Below, piece by piece: positions 1 through 8,482 of a stretch of 15,484 bases of DNA. The notes beneath the pieces were generated by a model. That model was not told where the DNA came from. It saw only the letters and a list, made by a program, of their open reading frames with translations, and did no database searches. The stretch is taken from assembly GCA_900128565.1 (NCBI GenBank), contig LT636114.1, positions 1 through 15,484 on the forward strand, written 5' to 3'. Position numbers and translations under genes: made by a program. Positions within the stretch are counted from its first letter, which is position 1. Each line of letters opens with the position of its first letter. This stretch comes from Stramenopiles sp. TOSAG23-6. Lineage: Eukaryota; Sar.

Positions 1-219
1 CATAAGTCACATCATTGGTTTCATCATAAAAAGAAAGAAGAAACGCCAGAAAAGTCACCTAAGTCGCATCATTGGTTTCATCATGAAAAGAAAGAAGAAA
101 CGACAGAAAAGTCACATCATTGGTTTCATCATAAAAAGAAAGAAGAAACACCAGAAAAGTCACATAAGTCGCATCATTGGTTTCATCATGAAAAGAAAGA
201 AGAAATGCCAGAAATTTCA
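1..219 (+). repeat. Tandem repeats coding HHWFHH units (4 copies, array continues upstream)
   Basis: In-frame units of 57, 57, 48 and 57 bases lie at 1-57, 58-114, 115-162 and 163-219. Each codes for H-H-W-F-H-H followed by a lysine/glutamate stretch and a Thr-Pro-Glu-Lys-Ser tail. The third unit lacks the three leading codons (HKS/PKS). The array probably extends left of the window. Confidence 0.9.
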
Positions 220-480
220 CATACAGACATTTCCACGGAAAAAAAAAGTAATACAAATAAAGAGAGTCCAATATTCAATGCAAATTGCAGTGTAAATGAT
301 CTAGTCAAATATAATGAGCAACAAATGGCATTATATACAAAAAGACAAAATGAAGCTATGGAAAGTATTTCGAAGAAACATTCATTGGAATTAATGGAAA
401 TATCTGAAAGTTTGAAGAATCTGTTGAACAAATCAAGGAATACGTACAATACTATGTCGATCGCTGGAAGAAAGCTTTAA
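1..480 (+). CDS. Histidine-rich HHWFHH repeat protein, C-terminal part (5' end outside window)
   Basis: An open frame runs from base 1 to a TAA at 478-480 without a convincing start, so the gene begins upstream of the window. The visible 159 residues hold four copies of a charged, histidine-rich repeat with core SHHWFHH(K/E)KKEETPEKS (1-219). A Ser/Asn-rich linker follows, then a short predicted helical, probably coiled-coil segment (around residues 100-150: NEQQMALYTKRQNEAMES, then LELMEISESLKNLL), ending in AGRKL. The HHWFHH core also occurs in the 1560-residue protein at 3800-8482, but the flanking sequences of the two proteins are not alike, so a repeat module is shared rather than a whole gene. 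No catalytic motif is seen. Metal binding by the histidines is possible but is only inference. Function is unknown. It converges on the gene at 635-1411. Confidence 0.75.
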   Translation, partial: HKSHHWFHHKKKEETPEKSPKSHHWFHHEKKEETTEKSHHWFHHKKKEETPEKSHKSHHWFHHEKKEEMPEISHTDISTEKKSNTNKESPIFNANCSVNDLVKYNEQQMALYTKRQNEAMESISKKHSLELMEISESLKNLLNKSRNTYNTMSIAGRKL

Positions 481-634
481 GGATAAATTATATACCACTC
501 AATAAATAAAACAGCAATAATATAACTATTTTTTATTGATATTCAAATGTGAAGACTCTTTTGAAATGATTTGTTATTAAATCCTGTTCAAGGAACAAAA
601 GATCATTCTGAAGGAGACATTAATAAGCAATACT
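481..634. terminator. Convergent 3' intergenic region with poly(A)-type signals on both strands
   Basis: This 154-base gap separates two stop codons of convergent genes. Overlapping AATAAA hexamers on the + strand lie at 501-510, 20-30 bases after the + stop. TTTATT at 532-537 gives AATAAA for the - strand gene, about 100 bases beyond its stop. These are plausible polyadenylation signals, but protists do not always use AATAAA. Confidence 0.45.
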
Positions 635-1411
635 CTAATGTGAGAGATTGTCTTCGGCAGGCCAGGTCAGTTCACTTTCTAAAACATTACTAATCGGATT
701 GCACAGCAACGAGACAAATTCATCGATCAAGAAGAACCCCTCACTTTTACATACCGCTTTGATACGATCAGCAGATGGAAGATTAGAACTATGTTTTTTG
801 CTTAAATTCTTAAAAGTAGTTTCACCTTCTTCCAACATAGTTTGACCAATTTGCATTAACTTCACATAGATATTCGATCCAGCGGTAGCTAAATCACCTT
901 CTTCTTGTTCCAGGTCGATGTTACCTTCTTTTTGAAGATTTACAGTAACAAACTCAAATGGTGGAAAGTATTGAACACCAACGTCTTCTGAAGAAGCTAG
1001 TATTCGGGAACTGCTTAAAACTGCTTCTGTACCACGAGAAAGATTTGAAAGACCACGGAGAAAAGTAGGAATAGCATCTGGCATGCATTCTATTAAAAAT
1101 AATCCAGATCCAGACTGAATTAATCCAAGACCAGTGACTTTACACTCTGGGAAAGAAATACTGATTTCATTCACAAGTTTTTGAAGACGTTCGCCTTTTC
1201 CGAACTTGTCAGATAACTGTGAAACAATGACGATTCGACTAAAACTTCCACGTTTTTTCTCCTCAAATCTGTTTGAAATACTGTCTAATAAGGATATTGG
1301 GAGTTTAACTTCGGGTACTTCGTCTGCTGTAGTTGCGTCTGTAGAAGGCACATCATCTGGTGTTGACATTATTACTTTTCCTTGTTTGCTGATGATCTGA
1401 AGAAACTTCAC
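635..1411 (-). CDS. TEX47: TEX47-like protein
   Basis: A 258-residue intronless frame. The C-terminal 45 residues carry the signature I recall from animal TEX47 (C7orf62): a basic IKxxCKSExF stretch, an FxxxxxxPI segment, and a closing LxSExxWPA motif (here LESELTWPA). The central part (residues about 55-115) has IVIVSQLSDKF followed by GLGLIQSGSGLFLIECM, matching the beta-alpha segment with a hydrophobic GLLLxxxxxxHxLE strand in that family. TEX47 is linked to testis and ciliated cells in animals, and its biochemical activity is unknown to me. A flagellar role here is inference, supported by the dynein-docking-type gene next to it. Two starts are possible: residue 1 (1411) or Met15 (1369, starting MSTPDDVP). 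The acidic, Thr/Ser-rich leader before the conserved part makes the choice uncertain. Confidence 0.7.
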   Translation of the reverse strand: MKFLQIISKQGKVIMSTPDDVPSTDATTADEVPEVKLPISLLDSISNRFEEKKRGSFSRIVIVSQLSDKFGKGERLQKLVNEISISFPECKVTGLGLIQSGSGLFLIECMPDAIPTFLRGLSNLSRGTEAVLSSSRILASSEDVGVQYFPPFEFVTVNLQKEGNIDLEQEEGDLATAGSNIYVKLMQIGQTMLEEGETTFKNLSKKHSSNLPSADRIKAVCKSEGFFLIDEFVSLLCNPISNVLESELTWPAEDNLSH

Positions 1412-1719
1412 GATATCTTATTGTAGTATACTTGTTTAGGTATAGTATAGATAAGAACTTTGAAGAGAAAGTGAAACCGCGATGAAACGTGCATTTAATG
1501 GGTGGTACCGGGTAACTATATTTTATTATATATTATCCTTTTTAAAAAACAATGTATGAATTTCAAAGTAAATGAAATTGTGTCTTTCGTTGATCAATTT
1601 TTTACTAATGGACATCATTATAATATAATTTATAATATGACTTCCTTTTCTGATCTACCATTATTTTCTTATCTACGTCTTGTTTTAGGTATACTTATTA
1701 AACCTCTCTTCTACCTGGT
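1412..1719. promoter_or_regulatory. Intergenic region, probable promoter of the TEX47-like gene and 3' flank of the coiled-coil gene
   Basis: This 308-base AT-rich gap lies between two - strand genes in tandem. It should hold the promoter of the gene ending at 1411 and the 3' end of the gene whose stop is at 1720. TTTATT around 1520-1525 could give a - strand AATAAA. Bases about 1687-1719 look like a decayed copy of the tandem repeat that ends the neighbouring gene. I see no RNA gene and no further coding region. Confidence 0.4.
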
Positions 1720-1828
1720 CTACTTAATGAGTCGTTTGAAGGTAACTTGTCTACTTAATGAACCTCTTGTCCCTGGTCTACTTAATGAACCTCTTGTCCC
1801 TGGTCTACTTAATGAGTCGTTTGAAGGA
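1687..1828. repeat. Degenerate tandem repeat at the 3' end of the coiled-coil gene
   Basis: Read on the - strand, a unit of about 27 bases coding SLSRPGTRG occurs twice in frame (about 1752-1813). A longer segment containing CTTCAAACGACTCATTAAG occurs at both ends of the array, near 1804-1827 and 1721-1741. The outer copy is read as NDSLSRPG. The copy by the stop is read one frame over as FKRLIK plus stop. A further decayed copy follows the stop (about 1687-1720). Confidence 0.7.
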
Positions 1829-3570
1829 TTTTTACTCGCATATATTTCAAATTCCTGCTTGACAGATTCTTCAATATTATTCTTTGACATCACTATCCCA
1901 AAAGACGATTTTGATGACATGTCTACCGCTTCAAGTTGTTTAGGCTCTTGGAATGTTTTAAGCAGGGAAAAAATTCTGTCTTGTCGTTTTTGAAGCCCTC
2001 GACTCAAACGACCAGATTTATATTTTGGACCAAAGCGCTGCATAAATGGTTTACTTACATATGAAAATTCACCGTTCAAGCCCATCTCTCGAGACCGTTC
2101 ATTTTTGAAATAGTGTTGTGCATGTACTTGTGCAGCTAAAGAATATTGAAATATTTGTCGGACTCTTTGCTCAATGTCTGTACAAGCTTTAACAAGTGCA
2201 AAGGGAGTATATCCAGCCGTACTGCCCGTAGTACCAGTGCTCATATCATCATTAAAATCCCTGTTAGAATTTAAACTATTTCTCTTTATTCTTTCTTCAC
2301 GATAACGTTTCACTTCATTCTTGTTGAGTTGTACGTAGTTTCTGGATGTTAATGGGTCGTCACTAATGGAACTAAGTCCAAGATTTTCTTGTAAAGTTTC
2401 AGACATTATATTTGAGTGAAAAATAAAATTGTATAACTTTTTCAGTGGTTTTGATAAAACACGAAATAGGGAACGCGTTTCATAAATGCGACGATCAATG
2501 TTCTTCACCAACGTTTCTACTCTTGTTGCTCTACCTTCAAGATTTGCAAGGAAAATATGATGCTTAGTTTGCTTTTTACTTTGCTCCGCAACGATTTCAT
2601 TTTGTTCTTCTACAACATCTTTGATGTTACGTTTAATAGAACGCAATTCGGTGATTAAGATAGACGCCTCACTAATTTTCATCATTTTAATTTTTTCTAA
2701 TTGTTCAAATACCAAAACTAATTGATCAACATCAGACAAACCCGTCCGTTTTTGTATGTTTGACCACATATCTTGATAAAAACGAATATCACTTGTTTTT
2801 AGTTTTCCTTGTTTTATACTACCCATTTTTATTCCCATCAACCTTTTTTTCAAGGACGACTTTTTCTTAGCTAAACCAGCCGAAAATTCAGCTTGTGCAA
2901 TTTGCTCTTCGGCATCTCTTTGCTTTGCTTGTTCTAATTCTTTTTCTTGTTCAACTAAGACATTTAATGCGCTAGAAAAGGCATCTTTTCGAGTATTAAA
3001 CTCTTTTAGTACAGCTTTGATTAAAACTTGAGCCTTATCACGCTGATTGTAAATTCCTTCAAGTATTTCCAATCGTCGATCAACTTCTTGTTGTGTATTT
3101 ATTTTCTGCTGCGTTAATCGATCGAAGGCTTTCATGAACATTTGACGTTCTACTCTGAGGTCATCAATTTCTTGCTTCTTGGTAATACAACGACCTTGTG
3201 CCTTGTTAAGCTTGCTGTTGCTGATAGACACCGTTGCTTCTAATGTGCTTAATCGACGATTTAGAGCGATCCTCTCTTGTTCCGATTTCCATGTTCCAGA
3301 ATCTGCTCCACCTTGAGCTGTATGATGTTGTAATACGCTTTCGCAGCGGATGATTTCCTTTTTCATGCTATCCAAAGATTTTTCTCTATCAGCAATTGCA
3401 CTCTCCATTTCGAAGATCTTTTTCTCAAATACTTCAATTTTAGCATGTCTCCTCTCCCGGATTCGCTTGGCTTGATTTCTTTCCTTTAATTGACGGGCAG
3501 CTCTTTTCTCTCGAGCATGACTTGCTTCTGCCGAGTCAAGGTATTTTTTTCCTGATTTAATCATTATCAC
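1720..3570 (-). CDS. Coiled-coil protein of outer-dynein-arm docking complex type (ODAD1/ODAD3 family)
   Basis: A 616-residue intronless frame dominated by long heptad-rich coiled coils (about 10-75, 95-240, 285-375). Residues 275-285 read RTGLSDVDQLV, followed by FEQLEK. This matches the (A)TGxxDVxExVxxF signature that I associate with docking-complex coiled-coil proteins such as ODAD1/CCDC114, CCDC63 and ODAD3/CCDC151, which attach outer dynein arms to doublet microtubules in motile cilia. After residue 395 the protein becomes Ser/Asn-rich and basic, and it ends in a short repeat (SLSRPGTRG, residues 586-607). The signature does not tell me which of the three subfamilies it belongs to. The start at 3570 sits 229 bases from a divergent gene. 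The last nine residues and the stop lie in a frameshifted copy of the terminal repeat. Another axonemal or basal-body coiled-coil protein remains possible. Confidence 0.65.
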   Translation of the reverse strand: MIMIKSGKKYLDSAEASHAREKRAARQLKERNQAKRIRERRHAKIEVFEKKIFEMESAIADREKSLDSMKKEIIRCESVLQHHTAQGGADSGTWKSEQERIALNRRLSTLEATVSISNSKLNKAQGRCITKKQEIDDLRVERQMFMKAFDRLTQQKINTQQEVDRRLEILEGIYNQRDKAQVLIKAVLKEFNTRKDAFSSALNVLVEQEKELEQAKQRDAEEQIAQAEFSAGLAKKKSSLKKRLMGIKMGSIKQGKLKTSDIRFYQDMWSNIQKRTGLSDVDQLVLVFEQLEKIKMMKISEASILITELRSIKRNIKDVVEEQNEIVAEQSKKQTKHHIFLANLEGRATRVETLVKNIDRRIYETRSLFRVLSKPLKKLYNFIFHSNIMSETLQENLGLSSISDDPLTSRNYVQLNKNEVKRYREERIKRNSLNSNRDFNDDMSTGTTGSTAGYTPFALVKACTDIEQRVRQIFQYSLAAQVHAQHYFKNERSREMGLNGEFSYVSKPFMQRFGPKYKSGRLSRGLQKRQDRIFSLLKTFQEPKQLEAVDMSSKSSFGIVMSKNNIEESVKQEFEIYASKNPSNDSLSRPGTRGSLSRPGTRGSLSRQVTFKRLIK

Positions 3571-3799
3571 TCCTTCTCTTAATGAAGGTACATAAGCCTA
3601 AAGTAAAAAATTAATACCCCCGCTTCTGAAAACTCCGAAAATAATGAAACGGTTTTTTTCCAAGATTTCATTTTTATTCAGATTACGACCCTTGTTACGA
3701 CTTCTACTCAAAAGGGATATTTAATTTAAAAAGTTCATTTACAACATCGATGAAATCATCAACTTTCTCGGAATACGTGAGTGTATTGTAGATATTCCA
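3571..3799. promoter_or_regulatory. Divergent intergenic region, probable shared promoter
   Basis: This 229-base gap lies between the - strand coiled-coil gene and the + strand 1560-residue gene, whose start codons face away from each other. It should hold both promoters. It is AT-rich with short T and A runs. TTACGAC occurs twice (about 3683-3702). I see no clear TATA box. An in-frame TAA near 3723, with no ATG between it and 3800, supports the start chosen for the + gene. Confidence 0.5.
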
Positions 3800-6700
3800 A
3801 TGGGAGATGATGAAGAAGCATTGGGAGCATCTTCAGACTATACTGAAGATGAATATGATGTTGATCCGCTACATGTTACGCGTTTGACAGAATTTTATAC
3901 AAAGTATGACCCTACACAAATCAAAAATGTCGGTATCATTTTACAAAAGGTTCACGGTAAGGAAGAACAATTATTTGTAGCACTTAATAAAAAATATAAT
4001 GTAAAAGAAGTGGTGAGTCAAGATGATGGTTTTGTCAAAGAAAACGACTCAAGTGAATATACTGCAAGTGAAGATGAAGAAGAAATAGATCCTCCAGCAT
4101 CGACAATAATAGCAGCTGAGCCGGAAACGACGAATAATTCAAGTGAATATACTGCAAGTGAAGATGAAGAAGAAATAATAGATCCTCCAGCATCGAAAAT
4201 AATAGCAGCTGAGCCTGTTGTAGATGGTAAACGTCCAGTTACAGGTAAAGGACATATATTACCTAAGGCAGCAGCAAATAGTATAGCAAATCATGAAGGT
4301 ATTGATAATGAAACGTTTGAGTCATATTGGGAAAGTATTGCTGGTGTAGGTGCAACTACAATATCTGAAGGTTTGTTATATAAATCGATTAATAGTATTC
4401 GATCTGCAACAAAAAAAACGATGATACCNAAAGGAACTGCGCGTCATTATGCAATTGACCATGGTATGTCTGTTGATACATTTGATCTCCATTGGGAAGA
4501 TATCGCAGGTAGTAATGCTACAGAAATAGAAAAAAAAGAATTATACAATGCTGTCCAAAGGTTATCGTCTAGTGCGAGTAATACTAATGTAAATATTGAC
4601 CAAGCAGCTAGCGAACGTGTAGTCACAGGTAAAGGACATATATTACCCAAGGCAGCAGCAAATAGTATAGCAAATCATGAAGGTATTGATAACGAAACGT
4701 TTGAGTCATATTGGGAAAGTATTGCTGGTATAGGTGCAACTACGATATCTGAAGGTTTGTTATATAAATCCATTAATAGTATTCGATCTGCAACAAAAAA
4801 AACGATGATACCCAAAGGAACTGCGCGTCATTATGCAATTGACCATGGTATGTCTGTTGATACATTTGATCTCCATTGGGAAGATATCGCAGGTAGTAAC
4901 GCTACAGAAATAGAAAAGAAAGAATTATACAATGCTGTGCAACGTCTTTACACAAAAACGGGAGATGAACAAAGCAAAATGTCGCTTTTAGAATCAAATA
5001 TTACTTTGGAGCATAAGGTGGAAAACGTCGTACAACCTAATAAAGATAGATCAAATGTTGTGACGGATAATACTAAACCTACACCTTCTCAAGCCAATCA
5101 TTACTCGAAGAAAGGAAAACATAAATTAGTTAAAACAAAGCACAAGGAACTTATCGCAAAGATTATTGATTCTGGAGCACATCCTGCGCTGCGACAATTG
5201 CTAGAAAGAAAATGCATCATCAGTGGTAAGAAAAAGCTATTAATTGTTCACCATGAAGTTTTTGGACAAATCGTATATATATCTATGTTGAATATACCAA
5301 AGAAGGTAGGAGACGTAGGCACGACTTGTTCAATTACTGGTACGAGCTTTAAACGTTTACTGGGGTATTCTCCAGAGTTGCTGTGCTATTCGAAGTCACC
5401 TGCGGCAAGAGACAGCTACACCAAGATATTATTATCTGTGCTTAATTTATCCATAGATCAGGAAGTATTGTCCCTAAACTCATCGCGCCACAACCAAGAT
5501 ACAAATTTAGAAGAACTCGATGGCATTGCAAAAAAGAAGGGAGGGAAATCAAAATTGAGGTCAGCAGTTAAGAAGATCAATCATTGCCAATTCATTGATA
5601 TAAAAATGCCATGGGCTTTTGATACACAAACAGAAGAAGAGCAATATTCGATTACATTAATACAGAAACACGCGAGAGGAAAAGCATTACGGTTGTCAAT
5701 GCAGAGATCCCAATTGAAAGATAATACGCAAACATCAAATGAAAGCAATCAACATACAACTAGAATAAAACACAAGCAGAATATTGTAATAAAGAATAAT
5801 ACAGAAATATCAAATAAGCAAAATTCTCATAAGTCACATCACTGGTTTCATCATAAAAAACAAGAACAAACACCGAAAAAGTCACATAAGTCATACCACC
5901 ACTGGTTTCATCATAAACAAAACGGTGACTCACCAGAAAAGTCACATCACTGGTTTCACCATAAACACTCTGGCGAGTCATCAGAAAAGTCACATCACTG
6001 GTTTCACCATAAACATCACGATGAGTCACCAGAAAATTCTCAACAAACAAATGGAATAATCTGTAAAGATAATATTAGTATTGCTAATAATACAGAAATA
6101 TTAGATAAAGAGCCGAAATCGCAAAATGTTTCATTAAATTACACACCTAATTATATACCTGAATTATCGTTTGACTGTTTACACTCTAAAATAAAAGATG
6201 TTAGAAAAACCATTACGGAAGGAGCAGATGTTAATGAATGTGATAGTTATATGTGTACGCCTTTGATGTATGCTTGTTGGGGAGGGTCCGTTGATATTGT
6301 TAAAATTTTACTTGATTCAGGTGCAAATCTTCGAGCTGTAAACCAACGAGGGAATTTTGCAGTACATATTGCATTCGAACGAAATCATGTAAAATTGATA
6401 GAATATTTTCAAGATCTGCCAGCTGCAAAAGTATGCCTGCAATTTCGAAATAGATACAATAAAGAACCACGCGCTTTGACAAAACTAAAAAAATTCAAAC
6501 CTAAAACCCAACCACCATTAGTGAAACCAAAAGAAGATATACCTAAACCAGGGAAACTTGCAAGTATGGTGAAAATGAATAATTGGAAAGAAGTTAAAAA
6601 AATGGTAGGACTTATAAGAGAGTATTATTTATATAGTGAACAAGAAAGGAAAAGAAAATCTCGGTATAAAGGTGAAACATTTTTGAAATGCAATACAACC

Positions 6701-8482
6701 CCAAAAATATCCGAAGGTCCTACGAAAAAAAGAAAACCCATAAATAAAACTAGTAAAACTAAAAACTCAGAATTATTATTGTTACAAAAAAGACTATCGG
6801 ATACAAATATAAACAATGGCATGTCAGCGATGATGTATGCTGCACAAAAGGGATTGCTTAAGATTGTAAAACTTCTAGTTAATTCTGGGGCCAACATAAA
6901 AGAGACTGACAAGAAGCAAAATACAGCACTTCATTATTCATATTCAAAAGGCCAAGAAATGGTATCGAATTTTCTTTGTCAATATCCTAGTGGTTTGCAA
7001 TGTTTAACCATATCAAACTCAATGAAACAAACACCAGTTCATTTAGGAGCCATATATACTAAACGAGTCAGTGCCACAAGTAGTAGAAATATAAAACAAT
7101 TGGGCAAATTTCATACTAAAACCAAAAGGACTAAATCGACAAAAATATCAAAAAAAAGCAAACGAAATAGATCAAAAGGTTGCAAAAATACCAAAAATAC
7201 CAAAAATAATACAAAGAAAAAGTGCAATAAATTACCAAATGGATGGAAGCCTCTCCCACTTGAATTATTGGCAGCTGCGAGTCTTGGAGACCTTGAAACT
7301 GTAGAAATATTGTTGAATTCAGGTGCAGATGTAAACGAAAAAGATAGAAACGGTCAAACTAGTTTAATGGTTGCTTCTAGACGAGGATATTTAGATATGA
7401 TAAAACTTCTTATTAAAAACCACGCAGAAGTTGATTTGGTAGATTTTCAATTGAATAATATTCTACATTTTGCGGCAAAAAATGGCCATTTTGCTGTAAC
7501 TAGATGGCTACTAGGTGCAGGCGGTGCAGAAAAGTGTGCAATTGGTCGTAACAATCTCTTACGAACTCCTGCACAAGTAGCATCAACTGAGCCAATAAAG
7601 AAAGTATTACACATGCATGCTCAAAAGATACAATCAAATTTACGTCTAGCGCAATTAAATGGTGAAGACTCTATAGTTATCAAGAATAATGGAAATCAAT
7701 CATTACACTCAAAATCTGATAGTCTGCCAAAGATAAAATCTTCACCCAGGTCGCCTTCATCGTCACCCCGTACGAAGGTACATTTATCGAAGGCTTCCAG
7801 GAGAGCCAATGCATTGTTTAAACGCGTAATGTTAGAACAAAATCAGAAAATGCTTCGTGAAGCTATCAATGCATCGAAAGCAAAAGAAGATCGACGAATT
7901 CGCCGATTAGATTTCGCCACTACAGATGGAGAACTTGATCGATTAGAAAAGTTACATACATTACAACGTGAATCTGAACAAAATGAAATCATTGCACTCA
8001 TCAAATTATCCGGACCCGAGTATCACGTCCCTGTAAGAAGTCCAAGAAGTCCTCGATATGGACTTCGATTTGGTGCTCCAATCCAAGAATCTAATAAAAA
8101 AAGTAAATATAGAACAAATACATTAGCTGGGAGAAAACGCGTGATGGAAGAAAAATTACGAGATTTAAAATATGTAGAAAATGAATTATTTGATATTGTG
8201 GAAGATAAACTCCAACTGCGCAAATTATGGAAAGAATTGGATAAAAGAGGATCTGGGAAAATTAAGATTCCAGATCTAGCATATTTGTTAAAGCAAAGAT
8301 GGCCTTTACTTTCAAGCAAAAACGTGGTACAAAACGCGTATAAAGAAGTAATTTTAGGTACTCAAAGAATGAGTTCGCCAGCGCAAGAAGTCGAAAAACA
8401 CGAATTTCCGGCCATGCTACGGAACCTCCTCCATTTTACAAAGGAAATGATTATTGCTGAGAGTAAGATTAAGAGGAAATAA
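3800..8482 (+). CDS. Multidomain protein: novel WExIAG repeats, IQ motif, HHWFHH repeats, ankyrin repeats, EF-hand-like C-terminus
   Basis: A single 1560-residue open frame, no introns. Order: acidic leader with a duplicated SSEYTASEDEEE segment (about 84-139); four related units of about 50 residues sharing PKxxAxxxAxxxGxxxxTFxxxWExIAG (starting at Pro155, Pro210, Pro283, Pro338); an unrecognised globular part (about 445-560); an IQ motif, IQKHARGKALR, near 618-630, expected to bind calmodulin or an EF-hand protein; four HHWFHH units (677-747); ankyrin repeats in three blocks (about 788-875, 1006-1075, 1152-1264) separated by Lys-rich linkers; a Ser/Arg-rich and coiled-coil stretch; and a single EF-hand-like loop near 1481 (DKRGSGKIKIPDL). 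The architecture suggests a calcium-responsive scaffold, but partner and location are unknown. One ambiguous base lies at 4429. I do not know a protein with this layout. Confidence 0.85.
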   Translation: MGDDEEALGASSDYTEDEYDVDPLHVTRLTEFYTKYDPTQIKNVGIILQKVHGKEEQLFVALNKKYNVKEVVSQDDGFVKENDSSEYTASEDEEEIDPPASTIIAAEPETTNNSSEYTASEDEEEIIDPPASKIIAAEPVVDGKRPVTGKGHILPKAAANSIANHEGIDNETFESYWESIAGVGATTISEGLLYKSINSIRSATKKTMIXKGTARHYAIDHGMSVDTFDLHWEDIAGSNATEIEKKELYNAVQRLSSSASNTNVNIDQAASERVVTGKGHILPKAAANSIANHEGIDNETFESYWESIAGIGATTISEGLLYKSINSIRSATKKTMIPKGTARHYAIDHGMSVDTFDLHWEDIAGSNATEIEKKELYNAVQRLYTKTGDEQSKMSLLESNITLEHKVENVVQPNKDRSNVVTDNTKPTPSQANHYSKKGKHKLVKTKHKELIAKIIDSGAHPALRQLLERKCIISGKKKLLIVHHEVFGQIVYISMLNIPKKVGDVGTTCSITGTSFKRLLGYSPELLCYSKSPAARDSYTKILLSVLNLSIDQEVLSLNSSRHNQDTNLEELDGIAKKKGGKSKLRSAVKKINHCQFIDIKMPWAFDTQTEEEQYSITLIQKHARGKALRLSMQRSQLKDNTQTSNESNQHTTRIKHKQNIVIKNNTEISNKQNSHKSHHWFHHKKQEQTPKKSHKSYHHWFHHKQNGDSPEKSHHWFHHKHSGESSEKSHHWFHHKHHDESPENSQQTNGIICKDNISIANNTEILDKEPKSQNVSLNYTPNYIPELSFDCLHSKIKDVRKTITEGADVNECDSYMCTPLMYACWGGSVDIVKILLDSGANLRAVNQRGNFAVHIAFERNHVKLIEYFQDLPAAKVCLQFRNRYNKEPRALTKLKKFKPKTQPPLVKPKEDIPKPGKLASMVKMNNWKEVKKMVGLIREYYLYSEQERKRKSRYKGETFLKCNTTPKISEGPTKKRKPINKTSKTKNSELLLLQKRLSDTNINNGMSAMMYAAQKGLLKIVKLLVNSGANIKETDKKQNTALHYSYSKGQEMVSNFLCQYPSGLQCLTISNSMKQTPVHLGAIYTKRVSATSSRNIKQLGKFHTKTKRTKSTKISKKSKRNRSKGCKNTKNTKNNTKKKCNKLPNGWKPLPLELLAAASLGDLETVEILLNSGADVNEKDRNGQTSLMVASRRGYLDMIKLLIKNHAEVDLVDFQLNNILHFAAKNGHFAVTRWLLGAGGAEKCAIGRNNLLRTPAQVASTEPIKKVLHMHAQKIQSNLRLAQLNGEDSIVIKNNGNQSLHSKSDSLPKIKSSPRSPSSSPRTKVHLSKASRRANALFKRVMLEQNQKMLREAINASKAKEDRRIRRLDFATTDGELDRLEKLHTLQRESEQNEIIALIKLSGPEYHVPVRSPRSPRYGLRFGAPIQESNKKSKYRTNTLAGRKRVMEEKLRDLKYVENELFDIVEDKLQLRKLWKELDKRGSGKIKIPDLAYLLKQRWPLLSSKNVVQNAYKEVILGTQRMSSPAQEVEKHEFPAMLRNLLHFTKEMIIAESKIKRK
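4049..4215 (+). repeat. Short tandem duplication in the acidic leader (SSEYTASEDEEE)
   Basis: Two near-identical copies at about 4049-4122 and 4139-4215 code for SEYTASEDEEEI, then DPPAS, then IIAAEP. The second copy has one extra ATA codon and one substitution. This is a recent in-frame duplication. Confidence 0.9.
4241..4951 (+). repeat. 384-base tandem duplication coding the WExIAG domain pair
   Basis: Copy 1 (4241-4567) and copy 2 (4625-4951) are offset by exactly 384 bases (128 codons). I count 12 base differences, 11 of them silent and one Val to Ile, plus the ambiguous base at 4429. Each copy itself holds two older, diverged sub-repeats of about 50 residues. One reads TFESYWESIAG and the other TFDLHWEDIAG, so the protein carries four units. 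Confidence 0.92.
5828..6040 (+). repeat. Tandem repeats coding HHWFHH units (4 copies)
   Basis: Units at 5828-5884, 5885-5944, 5945-5992 and 5993-6040 (19, 20, 16 and 16 codons) each code for H-H-W-F-H-H-K and end in a Pro/Ser-Glu-Lys-Ser-like tail. The core is the same as in the array at 1-219. The spacer residues differ (here QNGDSPEKS, HSGESSEKS and similar). Confidence 0.9.

Noticed and set aside
59-271. Antisense and alternate frames over the array at 1-219
   Set aside because: They are by-products of the same tandem repeat; only the frame ending at 480 continues into non-repetitive coding sequence.
5760-6050. Antisense frame with repeated VYGETSDVTF-like text
   Set aside because: It is the reverse reading of the HHWFHH repeat array. 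Open antisense frames are expected over such repeats.
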